From Zhongshania aquatica (lineage in GTDB: Bacteria; Pseudomonadota; Gammaproteobacteria; Pseudomonadales; Spongiibacteraceae): a DNA stretch of 64,000 nt. Position numbers and translations under genes: made by a program. The notes below the pieces were generated by a model. It saw nothing but the letters and a program-made list of their open reading frames with translations, was not told the DNA's origin and did not search any database. The number at the start of each line of letters is the position of its first letter. Position 1 is the first letter of the stretch. The stretch lies in contig NZ_JANZNQ010000005.1 of assembly GCF_027257955.1 (NCBI RefSeq), positions 124,001-188,000 of the forward strand, given 5' to 3'. Below are positions 28,328 to 36,827 of the stretch, piece by piece.

Positions 28328-29574
28328 TAGAGCTTCAGCGCCCAAAGGCTCCTATTTAATATCACACCCATGCCCAAACCGCTGGCTATAGCAAGCTCCG
28401 GGACCAATAGAGCCTCTGTAGTTACAAAAAAATACAAAGAAACAAGAAGAACAATCGAAAAAAACTGGTTCTTTTCAGATTGCCCTATTACTTTAGAAAA
28501 ATTTAGTAGTCGCGAAGCTAACATATATACCATTAGAAGAAAAAGTATGAGCCCAAAATGTAAAAGCCCATATAGAATACCACTATCAGTTGTATTAAAT
28601 TCCGGGAAGTCAGAGTAAATATTTTCACCAATAGCTGAAGCCCCAAGCCCCAATGGAAAGAGGAAGTAATAGAAATGGCTAATGGCATATGTCAAAAACT
28701 CAAATCGCTGGGTTAGAGATTGCTCAGAAGAAAGATTATTACTGCCGGAGATTACACCCCAAAGAGCTTCGGTTTTCACTATCAATTGAGAATACCGAGC
28801 TTCATCGCCAAAAACGAATTCATAAAACTGATCACCGAAATTTAACAGCTGCCACAACAACATGAACAGCCATCCAAAAATTAAAATAGTAACAGCGTTT
28901 TTGAAAGTGGTGTAACCATTCCGCTTGCCAGCGTACCAAATCGGCAAAACGGAAAGGACAACAAGCAATACATTAATTCTATAATTTGAAAGAACTGATA
29001 AGTATAGACACAGAATAAAAACTGAAATTGATACCAACGTCATTCTTGCTTTTGATGCACCTAACATTAAAGATAACATCAATAGAAAGGGTACTCTAAA
29101 TTTATTCGAATACTCCTCCGTTAAAATCGTATCTTTATAATTAAGGTAGAAGTATAAATATGCTATCAGAAGTAGAGCCCCTGAAAAAATAAACATCTTT
29201 AAGGCAGTAATACTAAGGTTTACATTTTTCGCCAGAATAAAAATACAAAAAAAGTATGAAACCGCGCGAAGATGGGACATCTGTTCTTTTAAGGGCAGCC
29301 CATAAAAGCTGCCAAGAAAAATAGCAAGTATAGGCGCAATAAAGAAAATCAAATAAGGGCCTCTTCGCATACAAGAAAGAATGTCCGCGGCATTCTTGCC
29401 AAAATTAAAAAATAGAGCTCCTATAAGCAGAGGAATCACAAGCAAATCAAGAAAATACACCCCACCTATATTAAGAAATAGCCGAGGGAAATAATTGCCA
29501 GCAGACAACACCGCCAACAACAGAAAAGCATACGAAATACCAGCATGTCTGACGCCAGAAATGTTAAGACCCAT
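28327..29574 (-). CDS. wzy: Putative polysaccharide polymerase (Wzy-like)
   Basis: A 415-residue integral membrane protein with about ten to twelve hydrophobic helices and a large hydrophilic loop around residues 240-300 (QLLNFGDQFYEFVFGDEARY). This layout, the locus position between transferases, and the lack of any other polymerase candidate point to the Wzy O-antigen/exopolysaccharide polymerase. Wzy proteins share little sequence, so the call rests on topology and context. Its ATG overlaps the sulfotransferase stop by one base. Confidence 0.72.
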   Translation of the reverse strand: MGLNISGVRHAGISYAFLLLAVLSAGNYFPRLFLNIGGVYFLDLLVIPLLIGALFFNFGKNAADILSCMRRGPYLIFFIAPILAIFLGSFYGLPLKEQMSHLRAVSYFFCIFILAKNVNLSITALKMFIFSGALLLIAYLYFYLNYKDTILTEEYSNKFRVPFLLMLSLMLGASKARMTLVSISVFILCLYLSVLSNYRINVLLVVLSVLPIWYAGKRNGYTTFKNAVTILIFGWLFMLLWQLLNFGDQFYEFVFGDEARYSQLIVKTEALWGVISGSNNLSSEQSLTQRFEFLTYAISHFYYFLFPLGLGASAIGENIYSDFPEFNTTDSGILYGLLHFGLILFLLMVYMLASRLLNFSKVIGQSEKNQFFSIVLLVSLYFFVTTEALLVPELAIASGLGMGVILNRSLWALKL

Positions 29575-30371
29575 TAAATATACCCATGTTCGCGCATTTC
29601 CTCGCTAAATACGCGCTCTATTAATTCTACACTTTCTTCGGATAGCATATCTTTCCATTCCCCGCTTTCTCCTTTCCTCATAAACATGATATCTTTGCGA
29701 GTATTAGAAGTTTCACGCCACTTCTCTGCCCCCTTCTTTTCGGCCTCTTGCATAGATTTAAAAGATATATCTTTAGCTATCCGTACAACATCTTCTTCGC
29801 AGCATTGTATCTCTAAAAAATTCGATACATCGCAGATTAGTTTCTCGGGAATTTCACGTATATCCTCATATTTAATCAACAAATACCGCTTACTTTCCCT
29901 ATTTACTGAAGACCAACCACCAACGTGCTCAGACCAACTAGAGAAATTATCAATATTACCAGCAACGAATTGGCATGCGAACGCATCGATACTTAGCTCA
30001 TCAGGTATGGCGAAATTCTTCTTTAAGTAATAATAGTATGATACACAGACGTCACGAGGATCTCTCACAACGTTAATAATATTTTTATACCTATTATCAA
30101 AATATTCATGGCTTTTTATGTATCGCCTACTAGCCATTTTCTCTAACTTGTATTTCCTGGTTTTATAAACATCAGGAACATACTCATCCACTGTTTGAAT
30201 CCCCGTTATTCGGTCTGGATAAACAAGATTAACAACTAAGTTTCTTAGCCAGGTATTCCCTGACTTTGGATATGAAACTAAAAATACGTCGTCATCTCTA
30301 AAATCTAAACCGTCTCGAGCAACCAACTGAAGATTAAACAATTGTTTCCAATTTTCCACACCCAAACTCAT
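29574..30371 (-). CDS. Sulfotransferase
   Basis: A 265-residue PAPS-dependent sulfotransferase. FLVSYPKSGNTWLRNLVVNL near residues 32-51 is the 5'-phosphosulfate-binding P-loop, and NVVRDPRDVCVSYYY near residues 99-115 is the 3'-phosphate-binding segment. The C-terminal FMRKGESGEWKDMLSEE matches the conserved RKG-x-x-GDWK-type closing motif. It is encoded mid-operon, coupled to wzy, so the lipid-linked repeat unit or a sugar in it is the likely acceptor. This is the main evidence that the polymer is sulfated. Confidence 0.92.
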   Translation of the reverse strand: MSLGVENWKQLFNLQLVARDGLDFRDDDVFLVSYPKSGNTWLRNLVVNLVYPDRITGIQTVDEYVPDVYKTRKYKLEKMASRRYIKSHEYFDNRYKNIINVVRDPRDVCVSYYYYLKKNFAIPDELSIDAFACQFVAGNIDNFSSWSEHVGGWSSVNRESKRYLLIKYEDIREIPEKLICDVSNFLEIQCCEEDVVRIAKDISFKSMQEAEKKGAEKWRETSNTRKDIMFMRKGESGEWKDMLSEESVELIERVFSEEMREHGYI

Positions 30372-30382
30372 TACACTGACAC

Positions 30383-31129
30383 CTAATTATATTCAGCTGG
30401 ATCACATAGTTTAGCGGAAATACCACCAGTCAAATCGATAACCGCCCCGTTCAAAAATGGAGTTGAACCATTTATAAGATAAAACGCTATATTTGCAACT
30501 TCCTCAGGCTGACCGATTGACCCCGTTGGGTGGCAATCCTTTAGCTGAGTATATTTTTCGGGGCAAGCCTTAAATCCATCAACGAGCATTTCAGTCTCTA
30601 TTGCAGCAGGTGCGATTAAATTCACTCTAACCTTAGAGCCAACATCTACTGCCATTGCTTTAGTCATTGTCTCTAGTGCTCCCTTAGAAGTAGCGTAAGC
30701 AACAAACGTTTTCTTTGTTAGTTTCGCGTGAATACTTCCTATATTTACTATTGATCCTTTGTTTTCTTGTAAAAACTCTAAACAAATTTTCGACAAAATA
30801 AAGGGCACGATTAAATTTACGCTTAAGGTCGACTGAAAGTCGTTCAGCGTTAAGCTTTTAGTGTCTGCCAAAATTTGAAGCGCAGAGTTGTTAATCAATC
30901 CTGCGAGCGAATATTTTTTAAAAAGTGGTAGTATTTCTTCGCAAAAGCACTTTAGCACCTCTTCGCTACGGGCCAATTCTATAAAATCGACTTGTATATA
31001 AGCATCACAATTTTTTTGATCCGGACTTTTTCCAATACCGATAACGGCATACCCTTCTTCTGAAAATTTTTCCTTTAGGGCCGCTCCGATACCTCCGTTG
31101 GTTCCCGTTATAACCACCGCCTTTTTCAT
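30383..31129 (-). CDS. Short-chain dehydrogenase/reductase
   Basis: A 248-residue classical SDR. TGTNGGIGAALKEKF is the NAD(P)-binding glycine loop, LINNSAL is the NNAG-type stretch, and SIHAKLTKKTFVAYATSKGA carries the catalytic serine, tyrosine and lysine. The C-terminal PFLNGAVIDLTGG is typical of FabG-like proteins. It overlaps the 2-hydroxyacid dehydrogenase gene by four bases and lies beside the cytidylyltransferase, so it probably acts on a sugar acid precursor rather than in fatty acid synthesis. The substrate is inferred from context only. Confidence 0.85.
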   Translation of the reverse strand: MKKAVVITGTNGGIGAALKEKFSEEGYAVIGIGKSPDQKNCDAYIQVDFIELARSEEVLKCFCEEILPLFKKYSLAGLINNSALQILADTKSLTLNDFQSTLSVNLIVPFILSKICLEFLQENKGSIVNIGSIHAKLTKKTFVAYATSKGALETMTKAMAVDVGSKVRVNLIAPAAIETEMLVDGFKACPEKYTQLKDCHPTGSIGQPEEVANIAFYLINGSTPFLNGAVIDLTGGISAKLCDPAEYN

Positions 31130-32058
31130 CGACAGGCGCTCAGGAAAGCGGAAATCTCATTAATTGCCCGAATATTTGTTTTAATGACCGCGTCTTCTGT
31201 ATTTGAGCTATTGTGCGAACCAAAAATACATAAAGGATGGTTTCGCAAATAACTATTCGCTGGCAACGGCTCAACTTCAAATACGTCGAGCGCTGCCGAA
31301 TGTACTTTTTCAGTCATCAATGCTTCACAAAGTGCTTCTTCGTCGATAAGAGGGCCTCTCGCGACATTAACAATTCGAACCCCAGCTTTGCATTGCGCTA
31401 ACACTTCCGCATTCAACATATGATAGTTGTGCTTATTTAGGGCACAGGTAAATACTAAGAAATCGCACTCGTGCGTACGCTCGGGCCACATTGCGAGCTG
31501 ACCATTTTTAGAATCAAGCTCTTTAAACCCTGGATCAAATATAATTGGCTGCATACCTAATGCGACGGCACGTGTAGCGAAACTCTTCCCTATATCGCCA
31601 TAGCCGATAACGCCGATAGTTTTACCTGACAAAGATATGCCGCGATTTTTCGGCCAATTGCCGCTACGAATCTCTCTGTCTATGAAAAATGTTTGTCTTG
31701 CTAGAGCAATAACATAACCAAGTGCAACATCGGCCACTTCTGCCCCAAACATATTTGGGGTATTTATGATTGGTATCCCTAAATCTGCGCAAGCAGAAAA
31801 GTCTACATTATCAACACCAATACCCCACTTTACGGCCGCTTTTAGCTTCCCGGCTTTTCCCGCCTCAAACACTTCTCTGGTAGCTGGGTCATCACCTATA
31901 ATCCACCCATCATATTGAGGTACAAGGCTAATTAATTCCTCTACCGATAGCGTTTGTACAACATCTGCACATACACCTTCCAAACCCTTCTCTTTCATGT
32001 AGGGTAAAAACTGATCTTTCATCCCCAACATGGGCGGGCATGTTACTAATACTCGCAT
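31126..32058 (-). CDS. D-2-hydroxyacid dehydrogenase (phosphoglycerate dehydrogenase-like)
   Basis: A 310-residue NAD-dependent enzyme. TIGVIGYGDIGKSFATRAVA near the middle is the nucleotide fold. NVARGPLIDEEAL holds the catalytic arginine, DVFEVEPLP the glutamate region, and FGSHNSSNTE the catalytic histidine. The start at 32058 yields MRVLVTCPPML; an upstream codon at 32118 would overlap the cytidylyltransferase. Related enzymes occur in capsule loci beside cytidylyltransferases. It may oxidise or form a 2-oxo/2-hydroxy acid for the polymer. The substrate is unknown. Confidence 0.83.
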   Translation of the reverse strand: MRVLVTCPPMLGMKDQFLPYMKEKGLEGVCADVVQTLSVEELISLVPQYDGWIIGDDPATREVFEAGKAGKLKAAVKWGIGVDNVDFSACADLGIPIINTPNMFGAEVADVALGYVIALARQTFFIDREIRSGNWPKNRGISLSGKTIGVIGYGDIGKSFATRAVALGMQPIIFDPGFKELDSKNGQLAMWPERTHECDFLVFTCALNKHNYHMLNAEVLAQCKAGVRIVNVARGPLIDEEALCEALMTEKVHSAALDVFEVEPLPANSYLRNHPLCIFGSHNSSNTEDAVIKTNIRAINEISAFLSACR

Positions 32059-32075
32059 CGAATGTATTCCTCTTA

Positions 32076-32750
32076 CTAATTTGATAAATTCATTGCTAAG
32101 GCTTCTGCCATTACCCAATCTTCCGGTTCATCAATATCAACGGACTCTAGTGCTGGAGTAATAAACATCATTGGGGACTTGCCAATACGAGCATTGGTTT
32201 TTGAAAAAGACTCACGGGTAAATAAATATAAGCATGAATTCTCCTCAAACCACGGCTCTAGATCTTGAGTTCTAACCAACTCGGCTGGATTATGATTTAC
32301 AGGCGTCATATCTTCTCGATAAAACCGCGTTTGAACCTTGTTGACACTAAACAAGGAGTCATGGGTCGCCTCACATGACTTAAACCTCTTCAACGCATTC
32401 TTAATCGTATCGCTAGAGATCAATGGGTTAGTCGTATGCGTCATCAAGTAAAGCTCAGAATCAACTTCGGATATATCATCCTCCAAAATCAAGTTCATCG
32501 ACACAAAGTCGCCGCATAACCCAGCCTTTCTTTCACGTATGATTACGCGATCAGATGGAACCAAGCCATTCTCTAATAAAATATGTTTTGCGTCAGTATT
32601 AATCACCACACAATCAATATCAGGAACAGCTAATAGCGCATCTAATATCCATTGAAACAGAGGCTTTCCCGCAAGTATTCTAAAATTTTTACCTTTGACC
32701 CGGTCACTATTTGCCTTCATTGGTAACAATGCGACTACTTTCCTTTTCAT
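32076..32750 (-). CDS. CMP-sugar synthetase-like cytidylyltransferase
   Basis: A 224-residue GT-A-fold nucleotidyltransferase of the acylneuraminate/KDO cytidylyltransferase family (PF02348). ALLPMKANSDRVKGKNFR is the CTP-binding segment and VDIDEPEDWVMAE the C-terminal metal-binding aspartate motif. No NeuB-type synthase, which would make a nine-carbon acid, is in the window, so the acid it activates is unclear. It lies between a GT2 gene, which it overlaps by 44 bases, and the hydroxyacid dehydrogenase. The start at 32750 gives MKRKVVALLPM. Confidence 0.82.
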   Translation of the reverse strand: MKRKVVALLPMKANSDRVKGKNFRILAGKPLFQWILDALLAVPDIDCVVINTDAKHILLENGLVPSDRVIIRERKAGLCGDFVSMNLILEDDISEVDSELYLMTHTTNPLISSDTIKNALKRFKSCEATHDSLFSVNKVQTRFYREDMTPVNHNPAELVRTQDLEPWFEENSCLYLFTRESFSKTNARIGKSPMMFITPALESVDIDEPEDWVMAEALAMNLSN

Positions 32751-33657
32751 ACTCTTCTCTTTCAATATCTTTAGGATAAAAATAACGGTACTTCATTTCT
32801 TGAGACGCTTTTCTATGCTCGTGATGACCTCTATACGTGCCCCAATATTGCATCAATCTAAATAAAATGATGGACGGGAGTTCTTTTATAAGCACCCCTT
32901 TGTTGATAGCGGACGCCATATCTTGAAGAACACCAGCAAAATAAAACCGAAACAAATCTGCAAGATTGAAATGCATGCCCGGCATTATCTTTTGGAGCGC
33001 ATAGGCTTCACGCTCATAGCGAATTCTAACCTGTCGCCAGCTCTCATCATGTATATGAAAAACCGGAGCATCAGCTTTGTATGCAACATGACCTTCGGAC
33101 TCTTCGACTATACGACGCGCAAGATACATATCTTCCAAGCCGGTCAGCTCTTCATTAAATTTAAATTTTGACCACGCCGAACGGATTACCGCTGCATTCG
33201 CGTTATTGCAAAAATACCCCTCCTGAGGCTGCTTGGAATACTCCGGGTAAAATTTATTAAATAACTCGTTCTCAGAGAATTTTGTGGTGTCTCGTGCAAC
33301 CTGACGACCGTACGAATATTCGGCAAGACCATCCCTTAACGGCCGGATTAGATTTTGCAGCCAATTTTCCGTCGCGGGAATACAGTGCCCACTAACAAAT
33401 ATTAAATAATCACCATTAGAAAAATCACAACCGACATTTAAAGAGCGTCCAAATGTGAAATCTTCTTTTTTAATATGTGTAATTCGGCATCCAAATGATT
33501 GAGCTATTTCAAGCGTTCTGTCTGTAGAACCTGAATCCACCAAAACAACTTCAATATCGAAACCGTCCACCGACTGATTGCGAATACTTGTCAATAACTC
33601 TGGAAGATAGCTCTCTTCATTTAAGGTGCGAATAACTACACTTGCAATTTCAGTCAT
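32707..33657 (-). CDS. GT2 family glycosyltransferase
   Basis: A 316-residue GT-A glycosyltransferase. ASVVIRTLNEESYLPELLTS and VVLVDSGSTDRTLEIA are the nucleotide-binding start, and the metal-binding acidic region follows. NNANAAVIRSAW and LTGLEDMYLARRI carry the catalytic-base ED motif typical of rhamnosyl/GT2 enzymes. It transfers a sugar to the growing lipid-linked repeat unit in the cytoplasm. Its 3' end overlaps the cytidylyltransferase start by 44 bases. Donor specificity is not visible. Confidence 0.9.
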   Translation of the reverse strand: MTEIASVVIRTLNEESYLPELLTSIRNQSVDGFDIEVVLVDSGSTDRTLEIAQSFGCRITHIKKEDFTFGRSLNVGCDFSNGDYLIFVSGHCIPATENWLQNLIRPLRDGLAEYSYGRQVARDTTKFSENELFNKFYPEYSKQPQEGYFCNNANAAVIRSAWSKFKFNEELTGLEDMYLARRIVEESEGHVAYKADAPVFHIHDESWRQVRIRYEREAYALQKIMPGMHFNLADLFRFYFAGVLQDMASAINKGVLIKELPSIILFRLMQYWGTYRGHHEHRKASQEMKYRYFYPKDIEREEYEKESSRIVTNEGK

Positions 33658-33662
33658 ATTAT

Positions 33663-34505
33663 TTAGACCACCGCAAAATCATTTAAACTTGCTATAAACG
33701 TCTTCCCAGAATGTGGGGACTTCATCAACGCTTCTTTATTCAAATCGGTTTTAGCAGTTGTTATCACTATTTGAGCGCCAACCACAACACAACTTGTCGG
33801 CTGAGAAATGGGTAATTGTATTCTTTCAAGCACTTGGCCTGACGACAAAGACCTTTTCGTAACTCTCCAGCCACCCCATTCAGCGTTATATAAATATCCC
33901 CCTGCAAGGTCTGACCCATCTGGCGTAGCGTCACTATCTGAAAGCACAAACAAATCCCGACGAGTGTTGCCTATGTCAAAATAACTTGCTTGGAACATCG
34001 TTTTAACAAAAGAATCTGCAAAGTAAATGACCTTGCCATCATCAGACCAGGCAAACGTATTAGGAATACCTACACTATCAATCAAAATTTCTAGATTTCC
34101 ATCTAGGTCAATTCGTGATATCCACCCATTGAGCCCAGAAGGCTCCCATTCCATAACACCGAACACAATGTAGCCATGGGGGTCTAACCCTGCATCATTA
34201 GTACGATGTGTCGCAGGTAAACTGTAGGAAAACTTAAGGCGTGACGTACCGGTATCTATATTAAATTCAAACACCCCTACATCTGAGACAAGTAATAGTG
34301 TAGCCGGGGATAACGTCTTGTTTACCAAGATTGCAGAGGCAGTGTATTCTAAATCATAACTAACCGTTCGTGCCGAGCCATGAATAGGTTTAACATATAG
34401 CTTTCGCGAGAGAATATCGAGCCAAGCAATAGATTGCCTACCAGGAATCCAAACAACTCCCTCACCCAAGTCACAACAGGTATTATCAAAAATTGAAAGC
34501 GCCAT
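33663..34505 (-). CDS. SMP-30/gluconolactonase-like protein
   Basis: A 280-residue six-bladed beta-propeller. CDLGEGVVWIPGRQSIAWLD carries the metal-binding glutamate, IPNTFAWSDDGKVIYFADS the asparagine and DSDATPDGSDLAGG the aspartate found in the SMP-30/lactonase active site. Family members hydrolyse sugar lactones. It is unusual inside an exopolysaccharide operon and lies one base after the wcaJ stop, so it is co-expressed. It may open or form an aldonolactone used by the neighbouring dehydrogenase and cytidylyltransferase. The start at 34505 is preferred to 34526. Confidence 0.85.
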   Translation of the reverse strand: MALSIFDNTCCDLGEGVVWIPGRQSIAWLDILSRKLYVKPIHGSARTVSYDLEYTASAILVNKTLSPATLLLVSDVGVFEFNIDTGTSRLKFSYSLPATHRTNDAGLDPHGYIVFGVMEWEPSGLNGWISRIDLDGNLEILIDSVGIPNTFAWSDDGKVIYFADSFVKTMFQASYFDIGNTRRDLFVLSDSDATPDGSDLAGGYLYNAEWGGWRVTKRSLSSGQVLERIQLPISQPTSCVVVGAQIVITTAKTDLNKEALMKSPHSGKTFIASLNDFAVV

Positions 34506-34506
34506 C

Positions 34507-35946
34507 TTAATATGCGCTATTGCCACTAAATCCTTTAAAAATCGTTTTAATCACAATTTTTAAATCAAACCAAATCGACCAATTCCGAATATAGTAAAGA
34601 TCAAATTCAATCCTCTTTTCCATTTTACGGATTGTGTCAGTTTCGCCACGCCATCCATTCACTTGGGCCCAACCAGTGATGCCCGGCTTAACTAAATGAC
34701 GCTGCATATAGCCACTGATTTGATCGCGGTATAGCTCATTATGAGCTACCGCATGGGGGCGGGGGCCAACAATACTCATTTTACCCTGTAACACGTTGAT
34801 GAATTGTGGGAGTTCATCAAGCGAGGTTCTTCTGATAAAGGCACCTACTTTAGTAATACGAGCATCGCCTTTAGTGGCTTGCACTACCACATCGCCGTTG
34901 TCGCAGCTTGTCATTGAGCGGAACTTCCACACCATGATTTCTTCGCCATTAATGCCATAACGCCGCTGTTTGAAAATGACGGGGCCTTTTGAGGTAAATT
35001 TTACTGCCGCTGCGATAAATAGCATTGGGATTGCGATGAGGCATAAAATGATCGAGCTAAGTACTACATCCTCTGTGCGTTTTACCACCGCATCAAAAGA
35101 ATCAAATGGGGTGTCGTAAACGCTTACGACGGGTAAGCCGCCAATTTCTCTGCTGCGCGCATTGAGCATTTTAAAGGTAAATACATCAGGTACGATGTGT
35201 ACGCAACAGGAACTATTGGCAAGATACTCGACGAGGTCTTTGATGGTTTCCTCTTCACGCATCGGTAATGCGATATAGATGTCGTCGAATTCACCCGATC
35301 TTGCTTGAGTTTTTAAAAATTCGATATCCCCCAATACTTGAAGTTTTTCGCCCTCAAGCGGTCTGCCACCCACAGTAACGCGGTTGTCGTAAAAGCCCAC
35401 GATATTCATCCCCATCCATGGGCTTTGTAGAATGCTTCGTGCAAGAGTAAGTCCGGGTTCTTTGGCGCCCACAATAGCGACCTTGCGGGTGTTTACGCCG
35501 GTACGTCGCATTTCTCTGAGAGCGATGCGTGCAGACACACGATAAAAGCTAATCGTCACAGGCACCGCTAAAGACCACGCGACCATTACTCCGCCGCCAT
35601 AGGATTCATTCAGCTCAAAGAAAAAAACGACTGTTAACAAGGCGCCCAGCACAATCAACCATGTCAAAAAAACAGTTTTTACTTCTTGAAAAATTGACTG
35701 GCCACGCCAAGAGAAATAAAGGCCATTTTTGTGGGCTAATATGTGGTAACAAAGTGAGCTGACGAAGGCCGCTACCTGATAGCAGACTTCCCATCCGTAG
35801 CCAGCTAAATTTACTAGCAGTGTAAGCAAGCCCCAGATTAGTAGTACGTCTGTCAGTTGGTGCATGCCAATGAGCATAGAATGGTGCTGCTTAATAAAGC
35901 CACCTGACTGTATTGTATTACTGACTTTCAACCGCTCTGTGTTCAC
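34507..35946 (-). CDS. wcaJ: Undecaprenyl-phosphate sugar phosphotransferase (WcaJ-like initiating enzyme)
   Basis: A 479-residue polyprenyl-phosphate hexose-1-phosphate transferase that loads the first sugar, probably glucose, on undecaprenyl phosphate. It has four N-terminal hydrophobic helices, a central CoA-binding-like Rossmann domain ([19 protein letters not shown]), a fifth membrane segment, and the catalytic C-terminal domain: [44 protein letters not shown], and [19 protein letters not shown]. It starts with GTG after GGGAG and is the first gene of the long leftward operon. It is divergent from wza. Confidence 0.95.
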   Translation of the reverse strand: MNTERLKVSNTIQSGGFIKQHHSMLIGMHQLTDVLLIWGLLTLLVNLAGYGWEVCYQVAAFVSSLCYHILAHKNGLYFSWRGQSIFQEVKTVFLTWLIVLGALLTVVFFFELNESYGGGVMVAWSLAVPVTISFYRVSARIALREMRRTGVNTRKVAIVGAKEPGLTLARSILQSPWMGMNIVGFYDNRVTVGGRPLEGEKLQVLGDIEFLKTQARSGEFDDIYIALPMREEETIKDLVEYLANSSCCVHIVPDVFTFKMLNARSREIGGLPVVSVYDTPFDSFDAVVKRTEDVVLSSIILCLIAIPMLFIAAAVKFTSKGPVIFKQRRYGINGEEIMVWKFRSMTSCDNGDVVVQATKGDARITKVGAFIRRTSLDELPQFINVLQGKMSIVGPRPHAVAHNELYRDQISGYMQRHLVKPGITGWAQVNGWRGETDTIRKMEKRIEFDLYYIRNWSIWFDLKIVIKTIFKGFSGNSAY

Positions 35947-36083
35947 AGCAACTCCCTCGCTTAGGAATTTGGTCTTTAACTATAGGTAGAAAGCGGGCAA
36001 TCCGTTGACGGCCTTCAGTTTGTTTCGAGCTAACGGCTCAGAAACGCCATACCAATCGAACATTAACATTCGGGGCATTAAAG

Positions 36084-36113
36084 TTTAGTTGCAAAATTGA
36101 GTTTTGCACTAAA
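36084..36113. repeat. Bulged hairpin upstream of wcaJ
   Basis: TGCAAAA and TTTTGCA (7 bases) around a TTGAG loop extend, past a one-base bulge, with TTTAG and CTAAA. It lies about 140 bases upstream of wcaJ, so it could be a 5' leader structure or an operator. Confidence 0.45.
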
Positions 36114-36137
36114 TCTGCTCCACTGTTCGCACCAAGC

Positions 36138-36151
36138 GCGCAATTTTGCGC
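36138..36151. repeat. Perfect palindrome upstream of wcaJ
   Basis: GCGCAA-TT-TTGCGC is a perfect 14-base inverted repeat 25 bases from the larger hairpin and shares its GCAAAA/TTTTGC theme. It may be part of the same regulatory site. Confidence 0.4.
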
Positions 36152-36386
36152 TAATTAAGGGCGAATTCCAAGTCCTGCAACGCGTATTTGCGCACCTTTG
36201 ACCGTGAATAAGTCATTTTGCAGCGCATACTACTGAGCCTTTGTTACAGGTAGACATTCGTTATAGTCGGTACCATATTGGCTCGCAGATACCGTAGCTG
36301 ACTGGTTAATGCAATTAATAGGCCAAGGCTATGATGGTTCGTCGTTAAAAGTGTGTAGCTTATAGCATTTTGGGAGGATGTAAGGC

Positions 36387-36432
36387 ATTCGCTGCGCTCA
36401 TATGGGATCTCCGACTAGGGCCGGGGATGACG
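36387..36432 (+). repeat. Dispersed intergenic repeat, copy E
   Basis: ATTCGCTGCGCTCATATGGG followed by ATCTCCGACTAGGGCCGGGG and ATGACGA is the most complete copy of the repeat family in the window. Other copies match its left half (9599, 40508), its right half (15380, 16393), or a diverged whole (11871). Confidence 0.5.
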
Positions 36433-36503
36433 AAATCCGCGCAAACTGGAGATGACAGCATTTAAAATGTGAGCATTCACCAGCTTACAGACCAGCGACA
36501 AAC

Positions 36504-36698
36504 ATGAAAACCGATAAACAATCCATAATTGTCATGCTTTTAATGATAGCGTGGCTCGGTTTGTGCTTTAGTGCACGAAAAGAGAGCTGGCAGGAATTAG
36601 GCTATGCCGATATGATTAGCACCCGTGCGCAGGTGGGTAAGCTTTACATACAAATTCAAAGAAATGTTTCAGGGATGTTGATATATGTCGCGACATAA
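36504..36698 (+). CDS. Doubtful small membrane protein
   Basis: A 64-residue open frame with one hydrophobic segment (IIVMLLMIAWLGLCF) followed by a charged tail. There is no clear ribosome binding site and no recognised family. It lies in the wcaJ-wza regulatory region. It may be a real small gene or a chance frame. Confidence 0.25.
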   Translation: MKTDKQSIIVMLLMIAWLGLCFSARKESWQELGYADMISTRAQVGKLYIQIQRNVSGMLIYVAT

Positions 36699-36797
36699 AA
36701 CAGGGATGGGGTGTCATCGGCATAGGCCGCTCGCCAAGTATTTCGTTCGATTTCATCAAGGCGTGCTGATTAGCCACCTCGCCTTCTTTACCAGCTA

Positions 36798-36803
36798 TAT
36801 AAT
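36798..36803 (+). promoter_or_regulatory. Candidate -10 box for wza
   Basis: A perfect TATAAT lies 24 bases upstream of the wza start. No good -35 hexamer stands 16-18 bases before it, so an activator may be needed. The call is tentative. Confidence 0.3.
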
Positions 36804-36827
36804 GACTGTTGTAATGGGTTTTTCTGC

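Larger units (their letters stand above)
35947..36827. other. Divergent regulatory region between wcaJ and wza
   Basis: About 880 bases driving both arms of the exopolysaccharide locus. It contains a strong hairpin (36084-36113), a second short palindrome (36138-36151), a dispersed repeat copy (36387-36432), a doubtful small open frame (36504-36698), and a TATAAT box (36798-36803). No JUMPstart/ops element was found. Each item is listed separately. Confidence 0.55.

Noticed and set aside
35947-36827. Search for JUMPstart/ops element for RfaH control of the polysaccharide locus
   Set aside because: No GGCGGTAG-type ops sequence was found in the leader region.
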